Below are positions 51,790-63,038 of a stretch of 64,000 nt of DNA, one piece after another (positions within the stretch are counted from its first letter, which is position 1; every line of letters begins with the position of its first letter). The stretch covers positions 3,906,001 to 3,970,000 of the forward strand of contig CAJFCV020000006.1 in assembly GCA_904066235.2 (NCBI GenBank), given 5' to 3'. The stretch comes from Bursaphelenchus xylophilus. Lineage: Eukaryota; Nematoda; Chromadorea; Rhabditida; Aphelenchoididae. The position numbers and the translations under genes were made by a program. Below the pieces are notes generated by a model. It had not been told where the DNA came from. It made no database searches and saw only the letters and a list, made by a program, of their open reading frames with translations.

Positions 51790-52302
51790 TACGAAATGTA
51801 GGTACGACGTAGAGGCAGAGCGACTCGGCGTTCGTTTCCATCACACATTTTTTCCCTCCCCCAACACAGACCTCACATCGACCATGATGGCACGCTTCTG
51901 AGGACGCGCTACCGGGCTCCCCCCGCCAACGCACTGATCCCCCGCCAACCCAACTGGCGCCCAGGATCAACTTTTGGTGTGTGTGTGAAACTGATAGTGT
52001 TAGAGGTGTGAAAGAGACCGCTACAACAGCACGAGACCCGTCAACTTGACGTGCTCGTGACATCGTCGTATCTTCTTCACACAACTGGCTACTGTCGGCC
52101 CTTCGTGATTTTTCAATTCCCAGCGTCTCGACTGTTCGAGGACGAAGCCCGCGCTTATCATACAATCCCCCCGCCACAACAAACTGTATTTTTCTTCGAC
52201 CCTGTTCCCAACACTAGTAATCACGGCGTCGTCTACCGCACCGCCGTTACGCAATATCTTCGCCACTTCGAGAGAGAGCCCGCGCCATTGGACCCTAGTT
52301 TG
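51790..52302 (+). other. Candidate non-coding 5' exon or unassigned exon
   Basis: The block is markedly GC-richer than its surroundings and ends with a strong donor (CTAGTTTG followed by GTGAGTTG). The last 250 bases have one long open plus-strand frame that reads well (for example FFFDPVPNTSNHGVVYR) but ends in the wrong phase for the Tribbles exon at 54604. It is either a 5' untranslated exon of that gene or belongs to an unseen transcript. I recognise no family. Confidence 0.3.
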
Positions 52303-53339
52303 GTGAGTTGAAGGTTTTTTGATTATTGAGTCTTTAAGTGATAGGGAGTCGAGGAAAAGGGCTGGGATTCCGGCTAATCCAAATCCAACACAGAGGATTT
52401 AAAGATTTATAGGCCATTAGGAGTCATTAGAAACGGAAATGAGCCTCTGTGTAACACATTACCAGCAAATATTGGCCTAAAATTAATCCTAAGGACCTTA
52501 AAATCATTTGCCAGAGATTTGAATAGACTATCAATATTTGAATGACTACACATATTGCACAAAATTACGAAACAATTAGATAACTCTACCTCCAATTTCA
52601 TTCGAAATTCAAACTATGTTTCTGTCATATGGTAAGCGAAAAAATTACCGCACAAATTTTCTGAATGTCATGCTCCTACAATACTATTTACAAACTTTTG
52701 ATTTCCCAATATAAACAGAGAGAATTATAGTTGTACTAGCAACAGATTTCGTAAAACATCACCGGTTCCTTGTTTTGCCCCGGTAATTGATGTAATAGGC
52801 ACTTTTGATCGCTTACAATTTGATAATAAGCACTTTCGTGATGGTATATTACTGTATAGCCGGCTAAGTGCATTAGGATTTGCATAAAACGGAGTCGGAA
52901 GGCTTTACGAAACATCAGAGTCCAAAAACGGAAAATTTTGAAAATAAATTTTGTGGTTTAGAGAAGGCACAATTATATTGTGCTCTAAAATCTCCGAAAA
53001 GGATGTAGATTACTGTAGATGCGAGAAATTTGAGAAATTTGTGGAAGAGTTTGATTATGCTAGGGTAAAATGATAATTTTTGGGGAATAAGGCAAGTACA
53101 ACGTAAGAAATAATGAATCTAAAACTTCTACTGGCAGTTTTAAACGAACTGTTTTTTCAACGGCAGCAAAAATTTTGGTACTTTGAAATTTCAACAAGTC
53201 CCATTGTCCACCCTACAAGCCTACTCGGCATCAAAGAGTCTGCCATAGATCACCACTCACAATCATAGATAACCTCCCCGGACCGTAGTACAATTCACTT
53301 TCGAAATCTACCATCCCTGTTTACCAGTGGTTGCACATG

Positions 53340-53640
53340 CAGAATCGAAAAATTGCACCCTCACGGGGTGGGTGTCCCCGTGCCTTTTTCCTCCACTTCC
53401 CGATTTCTTCATCGAAGACCCCGGAAAAAAGAAGGGGAGACGATTTCGCAAGCCCCCCATTCAGTCGGTCGTTTCGGGGGCTTTCTCGTGTTTTTCGCCT
53501 CTCCCCCAGAGCATGCACGTTCCCTGTGTTTCGAAACGATCGTTGGGGGAAAGCGAGTCGAGCTTGGAGCGATCGGCCCGCTCGTTTTGGGGGACAACTA
53601 TAAATAGAGGAAAAGGGAACGATTCGGCATGGCCTGGAGA
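53340..53640 (+). promoter_or_regulatory. GC-rich island with a strong TATA box
   Basis: TATAAATAG at 53599-53607 matches the TATA consensus and follows directly a GC-rich 250-bp block. The Tribbles coding exon begins about 1 kb downstream with an acceptor, so this could be an alternative promoter with a leader exon between about 53630 and 54590. A non-coding transcript is the alternative. There is no direct evidence of transcription. Confidence 0.4.
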
Positions 53641-54605
53641 GTGTTACAGTAACCTGTAATGGTCTGTTGGGGTTTCGGTAGGATTTGAATTTACTGTAGA
53701 TTATTTATGTAGAAAATTGGTACCTAAATTTACTTGTTTTAGAGATTATTTATGTTAAAAACCTAATTTTTTGCCAAAATATCTCTCAAAATCGAAAATC
53801 TTCAAAAATTTTTCGTTATAGGAAGCGTTCGTTATACAAGAACTTTTCTCTGCGAATTTTTGGATGCTTTAGATGCAGTTTTTTTTATAAGATCCTACAA
53901 AAACCAATCATGACCTTTTGTGGTGGCCTTTTTTTATTACACTAGACACTTGAACGACGCTATTAGTAACAGCTCAAGTCTTAAGACTAATTATAACCAC
54001 AAACTTAAAGCGTTACTCATCTTTTCCGCATTGAAATTTCGTAAAAATTTCAATTTTTTTGCATTATCATTTTTTTACGGCATAGACACGAATTTATATA
54101 ATAAAAACCATTTCCAATAGCTTTCATCATGGGAAAACTTGCGAAATCGCTCGCAATATGATGACTCGCACTTAGGCTTGCTTTAGGCTGGAGTTTCGTC
54201 TGGGTTTCGTAAGGAGAATGAGTTATACGGAAAGGGAAAAAGAAATAGTCATCGTGTTGAAAGAGGGACTAGGTCAGTGGGTGGTGTAAAAGTTACGGGC
54301 CTAAGGTCATTTTATAATTTATTTCGCATTCCATTGGGGCCTTTACATAATGAAGTTTGAAGAACGAATTTTGTTTTGATGGAGAAAATTTTTGGAGTTA
54401 TGTTTTTGTCTTTAAACTAAGTTATGGACCGCTGAACTGGTTCGCAAAAGAACGGTTCCACAATTTTACGTAATATCGCGAAGTATTGCCTAGTATTATA
54501 TAACACAACCTAAGCTATAGCAACGTTGTTTCAAGATGATTTTTGAGAATCAAGCCACTCAAAATTATTTTTTACCCACTGCAAATCACACCATTAATTG
54601 TAGGC

Positions 54606-57600
54606 ATGTTTTCAGAAATGTCTTTGGAAGTGTTGGTGGATGATGACTCTTCCTCCTCTTCTTCCTCCTCCTCCTCCTCGGCCTCGTCGCCGTCCACCTC
54701 CTCCTCCACGGCCGCTCAAACTGTCGTTGATCAGCCTTGCTCATCCCGACCCCGGCAGACCCGCAAACGTCGATTCGTTGGCGCGGCGCTAAGCCGCATC
54801 AACTTCGGCAACTCCAGCTCATCGCTGACGGCGAGCCAGAACGAAACCGGCTCCTCGAACAGCCTGAACTCGGTGGGCTTGAGCTCGAGTTCGTCGGGGT
54901 CGGAGGACGAAAGCACCATTGATGAGAGTAACGACAAACGCATCCGGCTAAGTTCATCGTCGTCGGTGGGTTCGCAGGAATCCAACGGACGTGCCACCTC
55001 TGTCAGCCCATCCCCCGAGACTGTCTGCTATGACATCGCGGATCTGGAATGCAGCCAGGGAAGTCAGGTACGTATGTTTGAGTATTATATTATACTTGCT
55101 TTTAGTGGAAAACTTTCGACCGAGTTGCTGCATAATTTGCTCCAAATTGGTCCATGTAAAATAAATTATTTATAAAAATATTTAAAATTTAAATAATTTA
55201 TATTAACATAACTTTTTTAAAAAAAAATATGTAATAATTTTTATATTTATAAAAATTTTTAAATAATTAAAATTATTTTTATTTATAAAAAAAAATAAAA
55301 AATTTCCGTATCGCTTGAAGAAAAGCTCCAAATTATAATATTTTATCCATGTCACGTCACGCCATGGAAAATATAAATTCGCTGCCTAAGCCCCGTCTCT
55401 GACGTCCCAATCCCTTTCCAGAGATCCAATCCGTTCCCCAAGGACTCGTTGATCGGTGACGGTGAATACGAATTGATCGGTGACGGCAAAGAATGCCAGG
55501 CAGTTCATTTGCCCACCAAGACCATCCACAATTGTCGCGTGCTGAACGACGAGGAGTACAAGGCGTTCATGGTGATCGCCGAACGCCTCGAAATGGCCGA
55601 GCAAAAGCTGCACGCGGAGGAAGCGGCCGAACTCAGGTGCGCCCCCTAACCAGCAACCAAAACGAACTCGATTTTTAGACGAATCCTGTTGCCAAAGGAG
55701 ACCCGGATCATTAGCGGAAGGCATTTGCATTATGTGATCTCGCCGAATCACGACGGCAATCTGCAGACCTACTTCACCATGCACAAGGAGGAGCAGAAGT
55801 TGAGCGAGCTGCAGTCTCGCGCAATCTTCGCCCAAATGGTACGCATGGTGCAGAATTGTCATCAGATTGGTGTGTATTTCCGCGACTTCATGCTCAAGAA
55901 GATTGTGTTCACCGACAAAGACTCGTAAGTGAATTTTCGTTGGACTGTTTCTTCTCTCTTTAGAGTAAAACGCTATAAACGGGATGGTTTTAGAGGCTTT
56001 TGAAGGCTCTGTCAGCAAAATAAAGCCTAGTTAAAGTATCTTAAATGATTTTTTGAAACTACATCATTCAGATTTTCTTCAAATGTTGCGTACATTTCAA
56101 TTTGTAAATTTTTTAGCCCTTTCTCAGCCATTTTAGAACAGCGGAGCAGAAATTTTTTTAGTCAAAATCTGAACGCTTCCGAAAAAAAAATCAAAAAATT
56201 GGCGGGAAATTCAAATTTCAAATCCTTCAATAATTCAAAATTCAGTCTAGAATTTTTAAACCCATAATTTGACTGATAACAGCAATTTCTCAGTCTTATT
56301 TTTTTAATCCTTCAAAGTTTACGTCAGCATTTTCTAATCAAAAAATTTCGAAAATCCAACTTTTCAAATTTTACTACAGTAAAAAGGCGACAAAAATTGC
56401 GCCACGGTTAGCTGAGTTATTACACCCTGGGTGTTTACGGAAAGCCCTATCAATTTCGTTGATCTGTTTAGTGACCTTCAGCAGTTTTTCGAACGTTTCC
56501 TTCTATCTCTCCCTATCTGTTCCCCATTGTTGTTTTTTTTTCTTGCGGAAAGCACGAGACCAGCAGCGATCGCTTCCTTTTAACAGGCCATTAAATTTGA
56601 CAAACGAAGTAGAAAAAAAGGAAAAGGCGAAAGATTGAGAAATAAAATACACGTAATTATAATGTACAAGTTTGAGAAATGTTACGCCAAAAATGAAATC
56701 CGCATTATAAGTTTGGAAATTTTTGTTATGGCCAAAGTTTTTAATCCTATTTGGTAATGAAATTACAGGGCCTTTAGAATTAGTTTTGAAATTGCAAAAG
56801 CACTCGCTGCATTTGTATCGAAATTACGGAAAAATTCTCGAAAACAAAATCTTTGCAAAGTAGAAATACTGTCTATGCTCCTGTCTGCAAGATATATGAA
56901 CATTTTGTTGATATACCTCGTTCAGAGTGACTTAAACTTGGCGTCAAATGTGTCTGGCGGACGCCGCAGCCAATTCCTCAAGACGTCTCGACGCTCTTCG
57001 GCAGAATTCACCGCACCGGTCGGCCTAAGGGTCTGTGGGGTGATAGTTCGGCTAGCTGGGTAGCTAGACTGTTTACTGCTAGAGTATTGTAATTATTACT
57101 TGACATGTGTAATAATACAGTCTGTAATTACTAGCTAAATTAATGCCAAGATAGCCACTAAACTCTCTATAATAGCCCTATAGGCATCTATACCGCAATT
57201 CTAACAGGACCGTCAATTTCAGCCTGAATATCCGGTTCATGTTCAGTATCCATGATCTCCAAGTTCTGCCCGACCTTGCTAGAGATGAGGTTCATCTGCG
57301 CAAGGGTTGTTGTCCTGCCTACACTGCACCCGAGATGCTGCCCGCACCCAACTCCAAGCACCACACTTATCGTGCTGGACCCGCTAATGTGTGGTCCTTG
57401 GGCGTCCTTCTCTACACGCTGGTCACTGGCCGCGCTCCCTTCATCATGGCCAGATGTCCGCGCGACCTGTTCCGGCTGATCAAGCAGAGCAAAGTGACGT
57501 TCCAACCCAAGGATCGCGTCTCGTGGTCGTGCAAACTGTTGTTGTATTCGTTGCTGCGAGCCCAGCCCTCGGAACGGCCCAAGCCTGAGGAAATCGCGGC

Positions 57601-58363
57601 TTCGGAATGGGTCCGAAAGACCAGCGAAAGCAGCGCCGTCAACTTTGGGCTCCAGCTGCGGTTGTCCGCTTTCGAGACACCAATTGCCGCACCCGTCGGG
57701 CATTTGTTGCGTCGCCCGGCCAACGAGAGAGATGCGGCCTACAGAAGCGGTGGAGAGTACCGAACCCAGGTACACTCGTTGTTGAAACGACACGCGGTGA
57801 GTTTTGATGGTAAACGCGTTCGATTGTGAGCATGTTTTCACCGATCCGAACGGGGGGTTTAGTTGATAAAAAGGTCGCAAAAGAGCTCAGAGTTTCGATC
57901 TCTTTTTCGACCTTTTCTCGACTGAAACCAGTTCAGGACTGCTCCTTTACAGTGACGGACCCGATTCAGAGGCAAAAACGTACCATTTCGCAAACGGGAA
58001 GCATCAAAAATGTGGCAAAATGCTTCCCTCTCCAAGTGAAAAAACTTCGAAGGGCGCTTTGCCTCACGGAAAAAGCTGGCGTGCTTTTGAAATCGAAGTT
58101 TTTTCGCTTGGAGAAGGAAGCGTTTTGCCACATTTTTGATCCTTCCCGGATGCAAAATGGCACATTTTTTGCCACTGAATCAGGTCCCCCACTGTAATCG
58201 TCCAATTTATTTCAAGTGTCATGAAATTTGCTACGCTCCATCCATATTTATTTCCCATTTTTTTCAGGACCAAATGCTCCTTCGAGCGGTTCCCGAGCAG
58301 GTCGTCCCTGACTTTTCCGGCGACTCCATGCCCGATTCTATGGGGCTGAGTGTGGTCGCATGA
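54606..58363 (+). CDS. nipi-3: Tribbles family pseudokinase (NIPI-3-like)
   Basis: Exons 54606-55067, 55422-55636, 55679-55924, 57223-57796 and 58268-58363 give about 530 residues. A Ser-rich, acidic N-terminal region of about 150 residues precedes the kinase-like domain. The usual ATP-anchoring Lys is Arg (NCRVL, R193). The catalytic loop reads YFRDFMLKKIVF (D295 kept, catalytic Lys changed), and no DFG is present. GCCPAYTAPEML and NVWSLGVLLYTLVTGRAPF mark the C-lobe. The tail has EQVVPD at about 509-514, the COP1-binding type motif of Tribbles. Such proteins act as adaptors that bring C/EBP-type factors to E3 ligases; NIPI-3 does this in nematode immunity and development. Start may also be the ATG at 54618, because a second acceptor (TTTTCAG) ends at 54615. 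Exon 4 has an earlier in-frame donor at 57770. The last intron carries a MITE. Confidence 0.9.
54648..54720 (+). repeat. Serine-coding TCC/TCT repeat tract
   Basis: Near-perfect tandem TCC and TCT triplets code for eleven Ser in a row, followed by a looser Ser/Ala/Thr run. This is a low-complexity trinucleotide tract at the N-terminus of the Tribbles protein and may vary in length between individuals. Confidence 0.7.
55160..55312. repeat. A/T-only low-complexity stretch in Tribbles intron
   Basis: Nearly 150 bases are made of A and T only, with many ATTTATAAAAA-type inverse pairs able to form weak hairpins. It sits between two coding exons. It could be a slipped-strand tract or a matrix-attachment type sequence, but no function is shown. 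Confidence 0.6.
57950..58194. mobile_element. Family A MITE in the last Tribbles intron
   Basis: Ends CAGTGACGGACCCGATTCAG and TGAATCAGGTCCCCCACTG are TA-bordered. At 245 bp it is the same length as the best copy at 26627. Both arms carry matching GCTTCCCTCTCCAAGTG and CTTGGAGAAGGAAGCG blocks. Confidence 0.8.
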
Positions 58364-59571
58364 TTTCGGCCGTTCTTTGGGGCCGCCGTCTCGGTACAAT
58401 CAACGGTTTTCGGGTCAAAATTTTTTTCCCCCAATCTCGAAGTGGACCAACGAAGATTTTTTTTATTTTTTTTTTACTTTTTTTTAATTTTGATTGTATT
58501 TTTATTCGAATTCTCTTCTGTCATCGAATAGTTTTAGTCTCTTTCCGGACAGTCAGACTTCTAGACTCTCTTCTCTCGACATTATCCATGGCCAAAAACG
58601 TCTCCGAAAAAGACGCCTGGTCATTTCTAATATCAGAGTGTACATATAGTATGAAAAAGCCCCAAAAAATTGTAAATAGTGCCACTAGCGCCTACATAAA
58701 TTATTTTACAACTCGATTCCCGTAGCCCGCACTCAACTATATGCTTCGTTCGGGCGGTTTCCGGGACGATTTCGCCCTCCGGTCAAGGCTGGAGATGTGT
58801 CTCGAGTAATCTGGCTATTATTCTTGGCCTCAAGGGCTGTTTAAGCGGCCGGCACTCAAAACCCGTTCTGTTTTACTCATCAAACCTTCCAAGTACAAAT
58901 GCCCCGTCTGATTCGACCAGAATTTGGTTTTAAACCGGGATTTTTTCGAATTTATTCGACTAAAACTCTAATCTTCTCTGATTTTAAGGTCCAATTTCGA
59001 CCAAGATTCAATTTTGAACTATCTGAAATCAATTTTTCCGGCTTGAAATTCAATTTTTAGCGAAAAAACAAAACGATTTCCCCAAAAAAATTGTTGAATT
59101 CGTTGATTTTGATCCAAATTTCTATCTAAAGTAAGGTCCCACAAGCCGAGCCAACGTCGAATCGCCCCCTCCCATCCAATTTTATCGCGTTTTCCGTGAT
59201 CTTCTACTCATTTTTTTTTAATCCCTCAACCGAATATGAAAATCCAACAGAATTAGAACAGAAATAGAGCGGAAAGAGAAGAGACAGCAGAGAAAAAAAG
59301 GAAACATTGCACAAAACATTTGACATTTATTGTTTCGAGATATTGCTGTGAGTGTTGGACAATAAAAATTGACAGACAATTCGGCATTTATTTGAAGAGG
59401 AAACTAGGAAATTAATGGTCGGAAAAACATCCTGTTTTTAGTGGGGGAAATGTCAAAAAGGGGGTACAAAAAAGAATAGAAATGCAACAAATCGCAGGAC
59501 ACTCAAGAACTCACTTCGTTACAGCGGATATTTCGTCCTATAAAGACTACAGTAGGGGTTGGCATAGGGAC

Positions 59572-59987
59572 AAAATTTTCGTTTTCATTGAAGGTTTACC
59601 TAGAAACGAACAGTTTTAATGCGTTCGCGGTTAACTTTGCGACTAAAGTTACAGTGAGGGACCTGATCCAGTGGCAAAAAGCGTACCATTTTGCATCCGG
59701 GAAGTATCGAAATGTGGCAAAATACCTCCCTCTCCAAATGAAAAAAAAAACTCCGATTCCCAAATCGCGCCCGCTGTTTTGTGAGGGAAACGCGCCCTTC
59801 AGACCGGAGTTTTTTTTCAGTTGGAGAGAGAGGTATTTTGCCACATTTTTGATAGTTCCCAGATGTAAAATGGCACGTTTTTTGCCACTGGATCAGGTAC
59901 TCTACTGTAACTTTAGTCTCATAGTTAACCGCGAAAGGATTAAATCTGTTCGTTTCTAGGTAAATCTTGAATGAAAACGAAATTTTC
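59572..59987. repeat. Long palindrome split at its dyad by a MITE
   Basis: AAATTTTCGTTTTCATTGAA with CCTAGAAACGAACAG on the left is mirrored by CTGTTCGTTTCTAGG and TGAATGAAAACGAAATTTTC on the right. The arms are about 80 bp each and run through GCGGTTAAC / GTTAACCGC and ACTAAAGT / ACTTTAGT. The only asymmetry at the centre is the family A MITE inserted at TA. Confidence 0.8.
59652..59907. mobile_element. Family A MITE inside a palindrome
   Basis: Ends CAGTGAGGGACCTGATCCAG and CTGGATCAGGTACTCTACTG have duplicated TA at 59650-59651 and 59908-59909. The inner arms carry TACCTCCCTCTCCAAATG and AGTTGGAGAGAGAGGTA. Non-coding, about 256 bp. Confidence 0.8.
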
Positions 59988-60746
59988 GTTCGTTTGCTAA
60001 ACTGAATAACACCAAACCGCTTCTAGTCGATAAACAGCTCAAAAAATACATGAATAACCCTTAAAACTGTTATGCAAGTTCCCCAGCAGCAAAGACATGC
60101 TGATTTTGAAAAGAAAAAGTCGGGGATAACCTTTGAAACCTTTTTCGAGACCTCCAATCAAAACGAAGACACCTCGCTCTTCAAAACCAACAGTCTTTTT
60201 AGCCTCTGGGAAACGTTTTGAGCAAATTTTGGCTCGTTTTCACCAATTCTTCAGCCATTTTGTCACATTCAAACATTCGTCGAGGCCCCGAAAGAGATCC
60301 GCTGATATTTCAAACTGATCTCGAACCAATTTTTATGTGCCTATGATACTTTTTGATACCTTTTTTGATATCGGTTTGCCGTCTTTTTCGACCACTTGTC
60401 GCATAAAATTTCCGAAAGGGAGACCGCGTATTTTACAAAAAAAATCGATTCCAACTCTAACACAACAACTCTCCACCAAGAAAATTCTGTCTTTCATAAA
60501 AATGCCAGCTTTTAAGACACACCGGACCTCAAATGAAACCCACAAGAACATATAAAAACAGCACCAAATACATCCACAACATCAAAGATACATTACCAGC
60601 TTAAACAAACATTATAACCAACACAAATCTCCGCCAAAAAATTCTAAGTAAACCTCTGTTTATTTTAAATAAATATAAATTAATTTTTGTTTCTACAGGA
60701 ATCACAGATTATGCAGCACAACAACTGGAGTGCGTACAAAAGCACT

Positions 60747-62823
60747 TTAAGTCATTTTCCTGAGCACCCGAGTCGACGAATAAATTAAGGAGTCCACCAG
60801 GCTGGCCACCGTGTAAACTCCGCCAATTATTGCACATAACGAAACGAGGAATTGGGAGAGCGCTCTAGAAATCGAAATTTAGAAATTTTTGGACAGAAAA
60901 AAGAGTATAATTAGAATCAATGAGGCTTATTTTGATCTATTTTTGACAGTTTTATTGACCGGAATCAATGTGGCACTGAAAAACCAAGTCTCAAAAATGA
61001 ATGATCTTACGGGAAAATCATTTAGGTTGGTTTTTCAACCAGCTAAATCGCAATTTTATGGCCAAAATAGACCATTAAGCAACGTGTCTTTTCATAATCA
61101 AAAATTTTTTCCATCACCTTGATTTTTTTCAGATTAAAGCTTCGTCCTTCCAAATTCTTGTCCCTAAATTTCCAGAACAAAAAATAAAACCACAACTCAC
61201 TGTTTTCTTTCCTCATACTTGACCAACAACGGCGAGAACGAGTATTGAACAAAGATCCCGGGCAAACCCGGCTGCCCACTCGTAATGTCCTTTGTATTTC
61301 TTGTCACACTGAACTGATAGCTGTACTCTTCCACTCCGGGCTTGGTGACGCCATACACAAACATAGTTGGGACCACTTTGACGAAATATTGATGCATTAT
61401 TCCGCCTTTCGGACTAATAAATGTTAGGCCATTCAGAGGATAATCTTTTCCTGGGTAGGGCTTGCCAAATGAGAGTTTATTGATGGTGTGGGTGGTGTCG
61501 AAAGATCCGGCAGACATTGAATGGAGGTCGTGGACTAAAAATAGATCAAAGTTTAGATGAAAACTCAAAAAATTTCGAATAACAAAATCTGAAAAAATTA
61601 GGTAAACTTTTTAGCAAATTTTTTTTTATTTTCTTTGTTATAGGTCACATTTGTTTCAATGAGGCCAATTTCATCCTAAAACTGCTAACAGACGCGTCTA
61701 AGACTAATAATTTACAAGCTCCCACATTAATTTATATTACACTAGACTTACAATGAGTTCGTTGAGCCGAAACTGACGAACCTGGAGCAATATGGAAGTT
61801 TCCTTCGACCTAAAAACAAATCATATGATTTACAACCTTTCAGGTAAACCCTCACCTTCGCAACATCGACATGCCCATAAATTCGACATCCTTCATCCTT
61901 ATGCTTCGTCATTTCTTGGACAAATTCATCATTTTTACATTGTTCAATTGCTGTGATATCATCGATAGTCCATCCTCGGATTTCATAGGCCTGTTTGACG
62001 TCATCACAAGTATTACAACATCTAAACTTAAAAGAATGATATTTTAAATTGTTCTCTTACCCATCCGCAGCACCATAGCAACTGCCACAAAGGGGCTCTT
62101 TGGTCGCCGGAGCGAGATCTTTCGTGCCGTTGACATTTATACCTGTAAACCAATCATGAGATTATTAACCTTTGAAACAAAAAAATGGGGAAAAACTGGA
62201 TGGAAATATCAACCAGATAAATAACAAAGCCCACTACATCAATTAAAAAAATAAAGTATACCTAAAATTGACAAAAACAATAACCTTAACCATTACCTTG
62301 CTTGATCGGCGCGGCACCTGTAATATTCTGCCCATCCTTATCCAGCCTCAACTTGAAAATGTCATCCTTGACGTCATGTTGACTAGCACCACCCACATCC
62401 ATCACATCGATGGTCAGAAAAGCACATGGTAATTTGGGAAACGTGATATCAAAGTGAATGTCCACCCTCAAATCAGCGCTCGTCGAATCCACATAGAGCT
62501 CTTCAACAATTTGCACTGTGAAGTAGTTGATCGATTCGCCAAGAAACAATAGAAAGATCACAGCAAAGCTGATTATTGACACTGAAATCAAAAGATATTG
62601 TTTTAGGTATGGCAATAAAACAGAATCGAACATTTCAATGTCTAAAACCTTCAAATGAGCGGTGAAACTAATTTTATCTCTATTCCTATTGATCGAAGGA
62701 CCTAAACCATGAACAATCAAGTAAAACTGCCAACTCACCAACTCCTCCAAACGAAGTTTTCACTCTGAAGTCGTCCAAAGGCTTTGAATAAACGTCAAAG
62801 CGGCTAAAGTCGCTCAAACTCAT
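60747..62823 (-). CDS. ERGIC3/Erv46-type cargo receptor of the early secretory pathway
   Basis: Seven minus-strand exons join in frame: 62823-62739, 62581-62297, 62142-62061, 62021-61856, 61809-61752, 61534-61201 and 60864-60747, giving 375 residues (human ERGIC3 has 383). A short cytosolic head (MSLSDFSRFDVYSKPLDDF) is followed by a first membrane segment at about 30-48 (VSIISFAVIFLLFLGE). The large lumenal domain has LYVDSTSADLRVDIHFDITF, PCAFLTIDVMDV and the Cys cluster LCGSCYGAADGCCNTCDD. The family blocks QYFVKVVPTMFVYG and QFSVTR lead to a second membrane segment (SLCAIIGGVYTVASLVDSL). With Erv41 this receptor cycles between ER and Golgi. The tail RVLRKMT lacks a classical KKxx signal. 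The ATG lies 215 bp from the divergent ZFAND1 start, so both probably share a promoter. Confidence 0.93.
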
Positions 62824-63038
62824 TTTCAATCCTCGGAATTAATCCAGCTGACACGACATTGCACTCCAACAGCGCGTAGACGTTTCTTCCTTCAAATTTT
62901 ATACAATTTATTAATTCTCGAACTGCGCCCGAGCTTTGCAGTCTGCAAAATTGAGATTTCGCAGAATGCGCCCAAAATTGATGAAGAAAAATGTTTCTCT
63001 GCTCGGTTGTGTTGTAACTGTTGAGGCTTGAAGTATTC
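62824..63038. promoter_or_regulatory. Shared upstream region of ERGIC3 and ZFAND1
   Basis: The two start codons face away from each other across 215 bp. No other gene fits between them, so the interval must contain both transcription starts or trans-splice sites. No clear TATA box is visible in either direction. Confidence 0.45.

Larger units (their letters stand above)
45283..51790. other. Gene-poor stretch with pyrimidine-rich islands
   Basis: No gene is recognised here. The interval contains a family B end relic, one palindromic element, and AT-rich filler. GC-richer islands lie at about 49900-50420 and 50840-51330. The second is unusually rich in CTCTC/CCTTTCTC on the plus strand (50895-51230), equivalent to GAGA tracts on the other strand. 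Long open frames across that island follow from the low-complexity bias and overlap on both strands, so I do not take them as genes. The island may be an upstream control region of the Tribbles gene. Confidence 0.4.
58364..60746. other. Intergenic region between convergent Tribbles and ERGIC3 genes
   Basis: The 3' untranslated regions of the two facing genes lie here. For ERGIC3 a TTTATT (AATAAA on its strand) at 60659-60664 falls 83 nt after the stop codon. For Tribbles an AATAAA at 59361-59366 is one candidate. The rest holds the composite palindrome at 59572-59987 and ordinary AT-rich DNA. I see no other gene. Confidence 0.5.

Noticed and set aside
55386..56018. A 210-codon minus-strand open frame opposite the Tribbles kinase-like exons
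   Set aside because: It runs across two introns of the sense gene and has no domain; it reflects codon bias of the true strand.
57188..57880. A 230-codon minus-strand open frame opposite Tribbles exon 4
   Set aside because: The sense strand carries the GCCPAY and NVWSLGVLLY kinase blocks, so the antisense frame is a shadow.
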